From an uncultured Clostridia bacterium (GTDB lineage: Bacteria > Bacillota > Clostridia > Oscillospirales > Ruminococcaceae), in the NCBI GenBank assembly GCA_944387915.1, contig CALXGT010000037.1:1-64000 (forward strand): DNA of 64,000 nucleotides, read 5' to 3'. A model generated the notes under the pieces. That model made no database searches. It had not been told where the DNA came from and worked only from the letters and a program-made list of their open reading frames with translations. Both the position numbers and the translations under genes were made by a program. Of the stretch, positions 49,790 through 58,616 are shown piece after piece. The stretch's first letter is position 1. Every line of letters starts with the position of its first letter.

Positions 49790-50965
49790 ATGGCGAAGGA
49801 ATTGGAACTGAAATACGGCTGTAACCCCAATCAGAAGCCGGCGAAAATTTTTATGAAGGAAGGGGAGCTTCCCCTCACCGTATTGAACGGCAAACCGGGT
49901 TACATTAACTTTTTGGACGCCCTTAACAGCTGGCAGCTGGTCAAGGAATTAAAGGAAGCCACCGGGCTTCCCGCGGCGGCGTCTTTTAAACACGTTTCTC
50001 CGGCGGGCGCCGCGGTAGCGTGTCCTTTGGATGAAGTGATGAAAGAGATCTATTTTGTGAAAACGCTGGAGCTTTCGCCCATCGCTTCCGCCTATGCCAG
50101 AGCCAGAGGCGCCGACCGGATGTCTTCTTACGGCGACTGGATCGCCTTGTCTGATCCCTGCGATGAAGTGACGGCGAAGCTGATTTCAAGAGAGGTTTCC
50201 GACGGGATCATCGCCCCCGGCTACGACGACGCGGCGTTAGAGATTTTAAAGAAGAAGAAAAAAGGCGGCTACAATGTGGTTTTGATCGACGAAAACTATG
50301 TTCCCGCCCCCATTGAGCACAAGGATGTATTCGGCATCACCTTTGAACAGGGCAGAAACAACTATAAGATCGATGAAAGCCTGTTTGGCAACATCCCCAC
50401 CAAAAATAAAAACATCCCCGAGAGCGCTAAACGGGATTTGATGATCGCTTTGATTACGTTAAAGTACACCCAGTCCAATTCGGTCTGCTACGTCAAGGAC
50501 GGCCAGGCGATCGGTATCGGCGCCGGACAGCAGAGCAGAATTCACTGCACCCGTCTTGCCGGAAACAAGGCGGATAACTGGTACCTGCGCCAGCACGAGC
50601 GGGTCAGAAGCTTAAAATTCAAAAAGGGCATCGGCCGTGCCGACCGGGATAACACCATCGACGTCTTTATCTCCGACGATTATATGGACGTGCTTCGTGA
50701 CGGTGTTTGGGAGAACCTCTTTGAGGAGAAACCGGTTCCTCTGACGAGAGAGGAAAAGAGAGCATGGCTTGATACCTTAAAGGGCGTTTCGTTAGGCTCC
50801 GACGCTTTCTTCCCCTTTGGCGACAACATCGAGCGCGCTCACCGCAGCGGCGTAGAATATATTGCCGAGCCCGGCGGATCGGTGCGGGACGATAACGTGA
50901 TTGAGACCTGTGACCTGTATAATATCGCCATGGCCTTTACCGGCATGCGGTTATTCCATCACTAA
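49790..50965 (+). CDS. purJ: AICAR transformylase, stand-alone
   Basis: A 391-residue protein matching only the AICAR formyltransferase part of PurH, without the cyclohydrolase half. Key features are [26 protein letters not shown] with the catalytic Lys-His, and [12 protein letters not shown]. The ATG follows TAGGAGGGATTGCT; the frame is open upstream only as a shadow of purO. The pair PurO plus this protein replaces bifunctional PurH. Confidence 0.93.
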   Translation: MAKELELKYGCNPNQKPAKIFMKEGELPLTVLNGKPGYINFLDALNSWQLVKELKEATGLPAAASFKHVSPAGAAVACPLDEVMKEIYFVKTLELSPIASAYARARGADRMSSYGDWIALSDPCDEVTAKLISREVSDGIIAPGYDDAALEILKKKKKGGYNVVLIDENYVPAPIEHKDVFGITFEQGRNNYKIDESLFGNIPTKNKNIPESAKRDLMIALITLKYTQSNSVCYVKDGQAIGIGAGQQSRIHCTRLAGNKADNWYLRQHERVRSLKFKKGIGRADRDNTIDVFISDDYMDVLRDGVWENLFEEKPVPLTREEKRAWLDTLKGVSLGSDAFFPFGDNIERAHRSGVEYIAEPGGSVRDDNVIETCDLYNIAMAFTGMRLFHH

Positions 50966-50979
50966 GAGGAGACAGTTTC

Positions 50980-52245
50980 ATGAAGCTATTAGTGGTAGGC
51001 TCCGGCGGAAGAGAGCATGCTCTGGCGCTGAAGCTGAAAGAAAATCCCAAGGTGGAAGAAATTTTTGTAGCGCCGGGAAACGGCGGTATGGAGGCCACCT
51101 GTATCCCGGTGGACATCAAGGCGACAGATATTCAAGGAATGGTGGACTTCGCCAAAAAGGCAAAGATCGACTTTGCGGTGATCGCGCCGGATGATCCTCT
51201 GGTGATGGGGATGGCGGACGCTTTTGAGGAGGCGGGAATTCCCCACTTCGGTCCGTCCAAAAAAGCGGCGATTATCGAGGGAAGTAAGGCGTTCAGCAAG
51301 GAACTGATGAAAAAATACAACATCCCCACCGCCGCTTACGAAACCTTTACCGACGAGGAAGCGGCGAAAGCGTACCTTTTAGAGCGTAACCAGTATCCCG
51401 CCGTCATCAAAGCGGACGGACTGGCGTTGGGCAAAGGGGTCGTGATCGCGCAAAACGAGGAAGAAGCGTTAGAAGCGGTTCACTCTATGATGAGCGAGAA
51501 AATTTTCGGCGATTCGGGGAATACTGTGGTTATTGAGGAATTTTTGACCGGTCCCGAGGTCTCGGTTTTGTCCTTTACCGACGGGAAGACGCTGGTGCCC
51601 ATGGTGTCTTCTAAGGACCATAAACGGGCGCTGGACAACGACCAGGGGCTGAACACCGGAGGCATGGGAACCATCGCCCCCAACCCTTACTACACCAAGG
51701 AGATTGCCAAGACCTGTATGGAACAGATTTTCCTCCCCACCATGCGGGCGATGAATGCCGAGGGGCGCACCTTTAAAGGCTGTCTCTATTTTGGCTTAAT
51801 GCTTACCCCGTCGGGACCGAAGGTGATCGAGTATAACTGCCGGTTCGGCGATCCTGAAACTCAGGTGGTGCTTCCCTTATTAAAAACCGATCTTTTAACT
51901 ATTATGGAAGCCGTTTACGAGGAGCGTCTCTCCGAGGTGCCGGTAGAATTTGAGGACGGTTGCGCCGCCTGTGTGATTCTTGCCTCCGGCGGCTACCCCA
52001 AAAAGTACGTTACCGGCTATCCTATTGAGGGATTGGATCCGTTGGGACAAAAGGAAGGGGTCACCGTGTACCATGCGGGTACCCGCTACGAGAACGGGAA
52101 ATTTGTTACCTCCGGCGGACGGGTGCTGGGCGTGACCGCCAAGGGCAAGACCTTAGAGGAAGCCCTTCAAAAAAGCTACGCCGCCGCGAAGGAGATCACC
52201 TTTACCGACGTCCATTACCGGAAGGATATCGGCGTGATCCGGTAA
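50980..52245 (+). CDS. purD: Phosphoribosylamine--glycine ligase
   Basis: A 421-residue ATP-grasp GAR synthetase. It shows LLVVGSGGREHALALKL, the ATP-grasp IKADGLALGKGVVIAQ, VLSFTDGKTLVPM and YNCRFGDPETQ. It is the last gene of the operon. I see no clear terminator behind it; the 224 bases before gap contain only the gap promoter and AT-rich sequence. Confidence 0.96.
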   Translation: MKLLVVGSGGREHALALKLKENPKVEEIFVAPGNGGMEATCIPVDIKATDIQGMVDFAKKAKIDFAVIAPDDPLVMGMADAFEEAGIPHFGPSKKAAIIEGSKAFSKELMKKYNIPTAAYETFTDEEAAKAYLLERNQYPAVIKADGLALGKGVVIAQNEEEALEAVHSMMSEKIFGDSGNTVVIEEFLTGPEVSVLSFTDGKTLVPMVSSKDHKRALDNDQGLNTGGMGTIAPNPYYTKEIAKTCMEQIFLPTMRAMNAEGRTFKGCLYFGLMLTPSGPKVIEYNCRFGDPETQVVLPLLKTDLLTIMEAVYEERLSEVPVEFEDGCAACVILASGGYPKKYVTGYPIEGLDPLGQKEGVTVYHAGTRYENGKFVTSGGRVLGVTAKGKTLEEALQKSYAAAKEITFTDVHYRKDIGVIR

Positions 52246-52393
52246 CATGCGGCTGTAGAAAAAATAAGGGTTTTAAGAAAAAAACTGTATCAATGTGACA
52301 AGTTTTTCCTGAAAAGGGCGAGAATCAGGGAAAAAGCGGTGGATCCTTAACAAAAAATTCATATTTTGGACCCGTTAATTTTCTGTCACACCC

Positions 52394-52422
52394 TTGTATA
52401 TTTTTTCAAATTAGTATACAAT
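52394..52422 (+). promoter_or_regulatory. Promoter of gap
   Basis: TTGTAT (52394-52399), 17-base spacer, TACAAT (52417-52422). Confidence 0.75.
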
Positions 52423-52469
52423 AAGAGCAGGCAAAAAGTAGTCCATAAAAACATTTTGGAGGTATTATC

Positions 52470-53483
52470 ATGGCAGTAAAAGTTGCAATCAATGGCTTCG
52501 GCCGGATCGGTCGTTTGGCTTTCCGTCAGATGTTTGGCGCGGAAGGTTATGAGATCGTTGCGATTAACGACTTGACCAGCCCCACTATGCTGGCGCACCT
52601 TCTCAAATACGATACCGCTCAAGGACGTTACGACGGTCACACTGTGACTGCGGAGGAAGATTCCATCGTTGTCGACGGCAAAAAGATCACCATTTACAAA
52701 AACCCCAATCCTGCGGAGCTTCCCTGGGGCGAACTGGGAGTAGACGTTGTTTTGGAGTGCACCGGCTTCTTCACCACCAAAGAAAAAGCCAAAGCGCACA
52801 TCGACGCTGGCGCGAAGAAAGTTGTTATCTCCGCTCCTGCTGACAACGAGACCAAGACCGTTGTTTACAGCGTAAACGAGGGTATCCTGAACAAGGATGA
52901 CACCATTGTTTCCGCCGCTTCCTGCACCACCAACTGCCTGGCTCCTATGGCGAAAGCGCTCAACGATTACGCTCCTATCGTCAGCGGTATCATGACCACC
53001 GTTCATGCTTACACCGGCGACCAGATGATCTTGGATGGTCCTCATCGGAAAGGTGACCTTCGTCGTGCTCGTGCCGGCGCTTCCAACATCGTTCCCAACT
53101 CCACCGGCGCTGCGAAAGCGATCGGCCTGGTTATTCCTGAACTGAACGGCAAACTCATCGGTTCTGCGCAGCGTGTTCCTGTTCCTACCGGATCCACCAC
53201 CATTTTGGTTGCGGTCGTTAAGGGCAAAGACATCACCAAAGAGAGCATCAACGCGGCGATGAAAGCGGCTTCTTCCGCTTCCTTCGGCTACACCGAGGAT
53301 CCCATCGTTTCTTCCGATGTCATCGGTATCACCTACGGTTCTCTCTTCGATGCCACCCAGACCATGGTCACCAAGATCGACGACGATACCTATCAGGTAC
53401 AGGTCGTTTCCTGGTACGACAACGAGAACTCCTACACCAGCCAGATGGTTCGCACCATCAAATACTTTGCTGAACTGGCCTAA
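52470..53483 (+). CDS. gap: Glyceraldehyde-3-phosphate dehydrogenase
   Basis: A 337-residue glycolytic GAPDH. The NAD loop is [14 protein letters not shown], the catalytic Cys is in [12 protein letters not shown] and the base His in [27 protein letters not shown] closes the protein. The start follows TTTTGGAGGTATTATC. The codon choice is highly uniform, as in strongly expressed genes. Single-gene unit with its own terminator. Confidence 0.97.
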   Translation: MAVKVAINGFGRIGRLAFRQMFGAEGYEIVAINDLTSPTMLAHLLKYDTAQGRYDGHTVTAEEDSIVVDGKKITIYKNPNPAELPWGELGVDVVLECTGFFTTKEKAKAHIDAGAKKVVISAPADNETKTVVYSVNEGILNKDDTIVSAASCTTNCLAPMAKALNDYAPIVSGIMTTVHAYTGDQMILDGPHRKGDLRRARAGASNIVPNSTGAAKAIGLVIPELNGKLIGSAQRVPVPTGSTTILVAVVKGKDITKESINAAMKAASSASFGYTEDPIVSSDVIGITYGSLFDATQTMVTKIDDDTYQVQVVSWYDNENSYTSQMVRTIKYFAELA

Positions 53484-53514
53484 TCGCCGTTCAAACAGCA
53501 ATTCTGCATGTAAG

Positions 53515-53550
53515 AATGTGCTGCCACGAAAGCGGCAGCACATTTTTTTC
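53515..53550 (+). terminator. Terminator of gap
   Basis: TGTGCTGCC and GGCAGCACA with an 8-base loop, followed by seven T residues. Confidence 0.93.
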
Positions 53551-53593
53551 AGAAAGGACACCCGACAGGGTTGTTTTACAGGAGGTAAAAAAG

Positions 53594-54286
53594 ATGACTT
53601 ATTCTCATGAAGTGGAAAATATGTGTCCGGTTGCCCAGGGCGTTGCCCACGGCGCGGCGCCCATTCCCGAAGAAGCGAAATGGATTCAGGCGAAGGAAAT
53701 TAAGGACATTTCCGGTTTCACCCATGGTATCGGCTGGTGCGCGCCTCAGCAGGGCACCTGCAAGCTCTCTTTGAACGTAAAAGACGGTATCATCCAGGAA
53801 GCGCTGGTGGAGACCATCGGCTGCTCCGGTATGACCCATTCCGCCGCTATGGCTTCGGAGATCCTTCCCGGAAGAACCATTTTGGAAGCGCTGAACACCG
53901 ACCTGGTGTGTGACGCCATCAACACCGCGATGCGGGAGCTGTTTTTACAGATCGTTTACGGCAGAAGCCAGAGCGCGTTTTCTGAAGACGGACTTACCAT
54001 CGGCGCCGGTTTGGAGGACCTTGGTAAAGGACTTCGTTCCCAGGTCGGCACCATGTACGGTACTTTGGCCAAAGGCCCCCGGTACTTGGAAATGACCGAC
54101 GGCTATGTTACCGGTATCGCTTTGAACGAAGATAACGAGATCATCGGTTACAAATACGTCAACTTCGGAAAAATGATGGACTTTATTAAGCAGGGCGATG
54201 ACGCCAATACTGCCTTCGAAAAATCCCAGGGTCAGTACGGTCGGGTTGCGGACGCTGTGAAGATCATCGATCCGAGATGCGAATAA
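53594..54286 (+). CDS. NifU-like iron-sulfur cluster scaffold protein
   Basis: A 230-residue protein of the NifU_N/IscU-like scaffold class. Conserved cysteines are C49 and C56 (GWCAPQQGTCKL), C77 (TIGCSGMTHSAA) and C107 (DLVCDAINTA). It has a N-terminal extension and a C-terminal tail absent from classic IscU. It is paired with the GGGtGRT gene 21 bases downstream, a combination found in Clostridia and other anaerobes; no sufS or nifS cysteine desulfurase is adjacent. The start follows GGAGGTAAAAAAG. Confidence 0.85.
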   Translation: MTYSHEVENMCPVAQGVAHGAAPIPEEAKWIQAKEIKDISGFTHGIGWCAPQQGTCKLSLNVKDGIIQEALVETIGCSGMTHSAAMASEILPGRTILEALNTDLVCDAINTAMRELFLQIVYGRSQSAFSEDGLTIGAGLEDLGKGLRSQVGTMYGTLAKGPRYLEMTDGYVTGIALNEDNEIIGYKYVNFGKMMDFIKQGDDANTAFEKSQGQYGRVADAVKIIDPRCE

Positions 54287-54307
54287 GGGGTACAGGAGGT
54301 AACGAAA

Positions 54308-55309
54308 ATGGCTTTATTTGAATCCTACGACAGAAGAGAAAAACAAATTCTGGCGGTTATTAAAGAATACGGCATCAACTCCATCGAAGAGTGCGCCGAG
54401 GTTTGCAAAGAAAAAGGCTTGGATATCTACAAGCTGGTAGAAAGCATTCAGCCCATCTGCTTCGAAAACGCGAAATGGGCTTACACGGTAGGCTGCGCTA
54501 TCGCTATTAAGAAAAACTGCACCAGAGCGGCAGACGCTGCGGCGGCCATCGGCGAAGGTTTGCAGGCGTTTTGCATCCCCGGTTCCGTTGCGGATCAGCG
54601 TAAGGTTGGCTTAGGCCACGGCAACCTGGGCAAAATGCTTTTGGAAGAGGAGACCAAGTGCTTTTGCTTCTTAGCGGGTCACGAGTCCTTTGCGGCGGCG
54701 GAAGGCGCCATTGGTATCGCCGAAAAAGCCAACAAAGTCCGGAAAGAACCCCTGCGGGTTATCCTGAACGGACTCGGTAAAGACGCTGCCCAGATCATTG
54801 CCCGGATCAACGGCTTTACCTATGTAGAGACCCAGATGGACTACTACACCGGCGAAGTCAAAGAGGTGTTCCGGAAAGCCTACTCCAACGGCCTGAGAGC
54901 GAAAGTAAATTGCTACGGCGCCAACGACGTCACCGAAGGCGTTGCCATTATGTGGAAAGAGGGCGTTGACGTTTCCATCACCGGTAACTCCACCAACCCC
55001 ACCCGCTTCCAGCATCCGGTTGCCGGCACCTACAAGAAAGAGTGTGTCGAAAAAGGTAAGAAATACTTCTCGGTGGCTTCCGGCGGCGGTACGGGCCGTA
55101 CCCTCCATCCCGATAACATGGCGGCTGGTCCTGCCTCTTACGGTATGACGGACACCATGGGAAGAATGCATTCTGACGCCCAGTTCGCCGGTTCCTCTTC
55201 CGTTCCTGCTCACGTTGAGATGATGGGCTTGATCGGTATGGGTAATAACCCCATGGTGGGCGCTACCGTTGCCTGTGCGGTTGCGGTAGAAGAAGCGTTA
55301 AAGGCGTAA
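54308..55309 (+). CDS. GGGtGRT family protein
   Basis: A 333-residue protein named for its GGGTGRT loop (residues 259-265, in VASGGGTGRTLHPDN). It has ten cysteines, including C29 and C33, C63 and C71, C118 and C120, which may bind a metal or Fe-S cluster. A phosphate-binding or Rossmann-like segment RVILNGLGKDAAQIIARI lies at 150-167. No enzyme activity is known to me for this family. Its constant company with the scaffold gene suggests that it receives or needs a cluster from it. The start follows ACAGGAGGTAACGAAA. Confidence 0.85.
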   Translation: MALFESYDRREKQILAVIKEYGINSIEECAEVCKEKGLDIYKLVESIQPICFENAKWAYTVGCAIAIKKNCTRAADAAAAIGEGLQAFCIPGSVADQRKVGLGHGNLGKMLLEEETKCFCFLAGHESFAAAEGAIGIAEKANKVRKEPLRVILNGLGKDAAQIIARINGFTYVETQMDYYTGEVKEVFRKAYSNGLRAKVNCYGANDVTEGVAIMWKEGVDVSITGNSTNPTRFQHPVAGTYKKECVEKGKKYFSVASGGGTGRTLHPDNMAAGPASYGMTDTMGRMHSDAQFAGSSSVPAHVEMMGLIGMGNNPMVGATVACAVAVEEALKA

Positions 55310-55324
55310 GTTTTGTACCCAATC

Positions 55325-55357
55325 AAAAAGCGTTTCCCTTTTGGGAAACGCTTTTTT
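55325..55357. terminator. Terminator behind the GGGtGRT gene
   Basis: AAAAAGCGTTTCCC and GGGAAACGCTTTTT with a TTTT loop; it can act on both strands. Confidence 0.93.
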
Positions 55358-55396
55358 CTTATCTTTCGGAAAGTTGGGAGCAAACAAGATAACCGT

Positions 55397-56484
55397 TTAT
55401 TGGTAATAAGCGATCAGTAGATCCACTACCGTTCCGTAGGTTAAAAGCCCCAATTCCTGGTCGTAGCTTTTTAAAAAACGATCGTAGACCTGGTTGGAAA
55501 CTTCGGTTACTATATTTTGATGCGCAGCCCAATAAGCGTTGTTGCCGCGAAGATCTGCCTTGACCCCTTCGGGAAGACTTTGATAAATTTCGTCTGCCAA
55601 AATGGGATCATATCGGGAAAGGGCATTGGATAAGTGCACGTACGCCAAGAGATACCCTGCGTACTGGTACGCGGGAATATCCGACCGGTCGCAAACCAAA
55701 ACGGCGATGAAGTTGGCCTCCTGTTCCGAAGCGATGCCATTTTGGTGGGCCAGCTCATGGGCAATGGTGGAAGGGACAAAGCAGGAAGGACTATCGGCGT
55801 TAATATTGGACTCGCCAGTAAACGGAAAGAAAAAACCGGTAAAGGAAAGGTCGCTCAAAAGGAAAGAGAAAAAGATTCGTTTCGGTGTGTACACTTTTCC
55901 GGATAAAAAGGGAAATTCTTCGGTGATATTTTGGTAAATTTGGGTACTTTGATCGTAAATTTCGTCTATGTCTTCATCGAAGAGAAGTGTCTCGTCACGT
56001 TGAATTTTAGAATCAACTTCCTCTAACTTTTCCGCAAAAAGCTTTGTTGTTTCAGATAACGTTTCTACGGATGCGGTTGCAGGCATAATACCGCTTTGCT
56101 CCGAAAAGGTGGGGGGTAGTAGTTAAACCCCCAAAGCAGGCAAAAGCCGCTGTAGACAGTGAGAATACAGCATAATAAAGCGAGAAAACGCTGGTAAAAC
56201 GAAAACAGGCGATCCTTCTTCCGGAAAAAGGCGGCAACGGAAAAGGCCAACAGAAAAAGCCCCAGCAGGAAGGCGAGACCAATTAGAATTTCCGCCACCG
56301 AAAAGGGAAACAGACTGCAAAACGCAGCCATTATCCTTTTTATGGGGGAAGTGACATAAGTGACAACCCATACCGAAACAGCTTGTATTTTTCGTATTAG
56401 AAAGAAAAAGAGAAGAAACAAAAAATTTCCCGCTAACCAAAGGTGGATTTTTTTGCTTCTTCGAATCAGAGCAACAATCTTCAT
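55397..56484 (-). pseudogene. DUF3810 membrane metalloprotease, frameshifted
   Basis: Two overlapping reverse frames together make one DUF3810 protein. The 5' frame (56484 to 56065) gives a signal-anchor and three membrane helices ending at LLWGFNYYPPPF. The 3' frame (56086 to 55397) continues with a helical part and a zinc motif HELAHQNG followed by EQEANF. The join needs a -1 shift near 56107-56117, beside a run of six C. The break may be a true mutation, a base-calling error in the homopolymer, or programmed slippage, since C CCC CCA is a possible slippery heptamer. The start ATG directly follows the stop of the small gene upstream. Confidence 0.8.
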
Positions 56485-56646
56485 TTATTTTTTTACCATA
56501 ATACCGGCGCACATGCCCACGATCCCGCCTAACGGAAGGAACAGCCCCAGCCGGGACGTTACAAGTCCTAAAATCAAACCGGCGGCCAATCCAAGCAAGA
56601 AATATTTCGTTAACCGCTTGAGCGGTTCTTTTTCCCATCGTTTCAC
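56485..56646 (-). CDS. 53-residue small membrane protein
   Basis: A short gene, too small for many gene finders. It begins with GTG after AAAGGAGTCTGCTTT and ends directly against the DUF3810 start (TAA then ATG). The product has a basic N-terminus (KRWEKEPLKRLTKY) and two Gly/Leu-rich hydrophobic stretches (LLGLAAGLILGLV and LPLGGIVGMCAGIMV) with a KK end. Probably co-translated with DUF3810. Function unknown. Confidence 0.65.
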   Translation of the reverse strand: MKRWEKEPLKRLTKYFLLGLAAGLILGLVTSRLGLFLPLGGIVGMCAGIMVKK

Positions 56647-56735
56647 AAAGCAGACTCCTTTTTTCTTTTATTGTAGCATAAAAGAGAAAGAAACGCAACG
56701 AAGTGAAAATGACTGAAACAATTCTATGGTTTTCA

Positions 56736-56764
56736 TAGACATTTGTTAAGATACGTGTTATAAT
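56736..56764 (+). promoter_or_regulatory. Promoter of the second ROK regulator gene
   Basis: TAGACA (56736-56741), 17-base spacer, TATAAT (56759-56764) with an extended TG at 56756-56757. Confidence 0.75.
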
Positions 56765-56827
56765 AATTTTGTTCTTATGGAAAATAAATCAACCGATCGG
56801 CCAAAGCGCTGGGAAGTGGAGGGGATT

Positions 56828-58080
56828 ATGGATCCGTTGACCACCAAGAGAGGGGCGAAACCCCACGACATTAAAATCAACAACCGGCAAATTATTTTAG
56901 AACTTTTGCGGGAAAAAGAACAGATGAGTTTGAACGAGATGGCTTTCGCCTGTTCCTTGTCTCGAAACACGGTCAAAAAATGTGTGGATCATTTTTTGGA
57001 GAGGGGTTTGGTCGCCATTATGGGGAAAGGCGTTTCCACCAGTGAAGGCGGAAAACGTCCGGATATTTATGGATCAATCGAAGCTGGGGCGTGATTGCCA
57101 GCGTATATTATCATGGTAACGAATTGGTGTGTGCGCTTTATGACCCCTGCCTTCAATTGATAGAAAAAATGACCACTGAGTGCCCCAACGATAGCTTGCT
57201 GTCTCCGGAAGATCTGGTAGAACGCACTTTTTCCACACTGGAGAGGGCGTTGACTCTGAAGGGAAAGTCTTGGTCGGATTTACGGGGAGTCAATTTTGGA
57301 GATCGAAGACTTATCAATGTAGAAGAAGGCGCGGTGGTATCTTCTCTCAACGAGAAATGGTCTAAAAATTTTCCTCTTCGGGAGATGTTGAAAAGCCGAT
57401 TGGGAGGGAACATAGAGGTTTCCATTGGGAACGCGGTTCATTTGTTAGCGATTTCCGAGCGTCGGAACAATGCGGCTTTACGGGAAAACAGTGTGCTGAT
57501 TTGTGCTGAAAATCCTTTAGCATCTGCTGCAGTGATTCAGAATGGACGAGTTGTGGCAGGAAATCATCACGTTATCGGCGTCCTTTCCGCCATCCCAATT
57601 GTGCAGGGGGAAGATGAGCCTCTTACGGCTGGGAAAAATAAGAAATCTTTGGGAAACTTGGTTTCCGTGGAAAACCTTTCCCGTTACATTGTTACTCACC
57701 ACAGCGGCGATATTTCCCTCTTGGTTTCCGCGGCGAAAAAAGGAAACCTTACGTTGAAAGCGATTTTCGAAGGCGCGCGAAAAAAAGATCCGGTAGCGCT
57801 GTCCGCTTTAAATTTTGCCATTAAATGGTTTACCATTGCGATTCATTATTTCGTATATACCCTTGATCCCAATCTCATTATGATTAGCGGGGAATATTTG
57901 GAAGCGCCGGAGTACTTTTTCCGTGAATTGAAGGAAAGTGTGAAACGGTTTGGAATGCAGACGGTACAGTTTTCGCCGGAAATTATTCCCGGTTCTATGG
58001 GAGTGGAAGAAGGCGCGATATATGGTGGCGCGTGCGTGATGTTGGAACATCTTTTCCGGCAAGAAGAGTTATATCGGTAG
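56828..58080 (+). pseudogene. ROK family regulator, frameshifted and degenerate
   Basis: The first frame (to 57094) gives a winged helix-turn-helix like that of the ROK regulator at 16418 (KPHDIKINNRQIILELLREK, then GGKRPDIYG). The second frame (from about 57070 to 58080) gives the ROK domain beginning INRSWGVIASVYYHG. One base is missing near 57068-57075 (TATTTATGGATC) to keep one frame. The ROK domain has also lost the CxCGxxGC zinc motif. The start ATG follows GTGGAGGGGATT. Either a decaying regulator or a sequencing error; a split expressed as two chains, with GTG at 57091, is less likely. Confidence 0.8.
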
Positions 58081-58105
58081 CCGTTGTGATGAAAAAGGAG
58101 CAAGC

Positions 58106-58456
58106 ATGGTTTTTATAGAATACCCCTCGTGCGGGACCTGTAAAAAGGCGAGAAAATATCTCGAGGAAAGGAAAATTCCCTTTACATCCCGCCATATTGT
58201 TAAGGAAACCCCGTCGGCAGAAGAGTTAAGGACGTTTTGGGAACGAAGCGGATTGCCCCTCCGAAAACTTTTTAACACCAGCGGCCAAAGCTATCGCAAT
58301 CAAAACCTGAAGGAGCGGCTGGATCAAATGACGCAAGAAGAGCAGCTTTCCCTTCTTGCAAGCGACGGAATGTTGATAAAACGGCCCATTTTAATCGGGG
58401 ATCATTTTGTATTATTCGGCTTCCGAGAGAAAGAATGGGAGGACAAGCTCGGGTAA
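58106..58456 (+). CDS. ArsC/Spx family thioredoxin-like protein
   Basis: A 116-residue thioredoxin-fold protein of the arsenate reductase/Spx/YffB family. The active site is YPSCGTCKKARKYLEE (CxxC at 9-12), followed by the ArsC-type middle and KRPILIGDHFVLFGF with the cis-Pro region. There are no ars genes nearby, so a Spx- or MgsR-like redox regulator role or a general reductase is as likely as arsenate reduction. The start follows AAAAAGGAGCAAGC, 25 bases behind the ROK gene. Confidence 0.88.
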   Translation: MVFIEYPSCGTCKKARKYLEERKIPFTSRHIVKETPSAEELRTFWERSGLPLRKLFNTSGQSYRNQNLKERLDQMTQEEQLSLLASDGMLIKRPILIGDHFVLFGFREKEWEDKLG

Positions 58457-58458
58457 AA

Positions 58459-58497
58459 TGCCGTCCGATTTGGCAATATGTCAGATCGGACGGTTTA
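58459..58497 (+). terminator. Weak terminator-like hairpin
   Basis: CCGTCCGAT and ATCGGACGG flank a 15-base loop and are followed by TTTAGC only. Confidence 0.5.
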
Positions 58498-58545
58498 GCT
58501 ATGTGAAAGATGAAATAGAATTATTCCAAAATCGCATTTCCCTTT

Positions 58546-58574
58546 TTGAAATAATTGTGTTATTCTTTTAACAA
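58546..58574 (+). promoter_or_regulatory. Promoter of the alcohol dehydrogenase gene
   Basis: TTGAAA (58546-58551), 17-base spacer, TAACAA (58569-58574). Confidence 0.5.
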
Positions 58575-58616
58575 AGAGAACACTACCGTTCCCTTGAGCC
58601 AAAAGGAGGAAAAATT

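Noticed and set aside
52386-53561. A 391-codon reverse frame opposite gap
   Set aside because: It exactly covers the highly expressed gap gene, lacks a ribosome site and encodes low-complexity Gly/Asn/Val-rich text typical of the antisense of biased codons.
54671-55213. A 180-codon reverse frame opposite the GGGtGRT gene
   Set aside because: Antisense shadow without a ribosome site or a recognisable domain.
57091-58080. The ROK domain as a free-standing kinase starting at GTG 57091
   Set aside because: No ribosome site precedes it, the frame continues upstream in register with the regulator pattern, and sugar-kinase motifs are degenerate.
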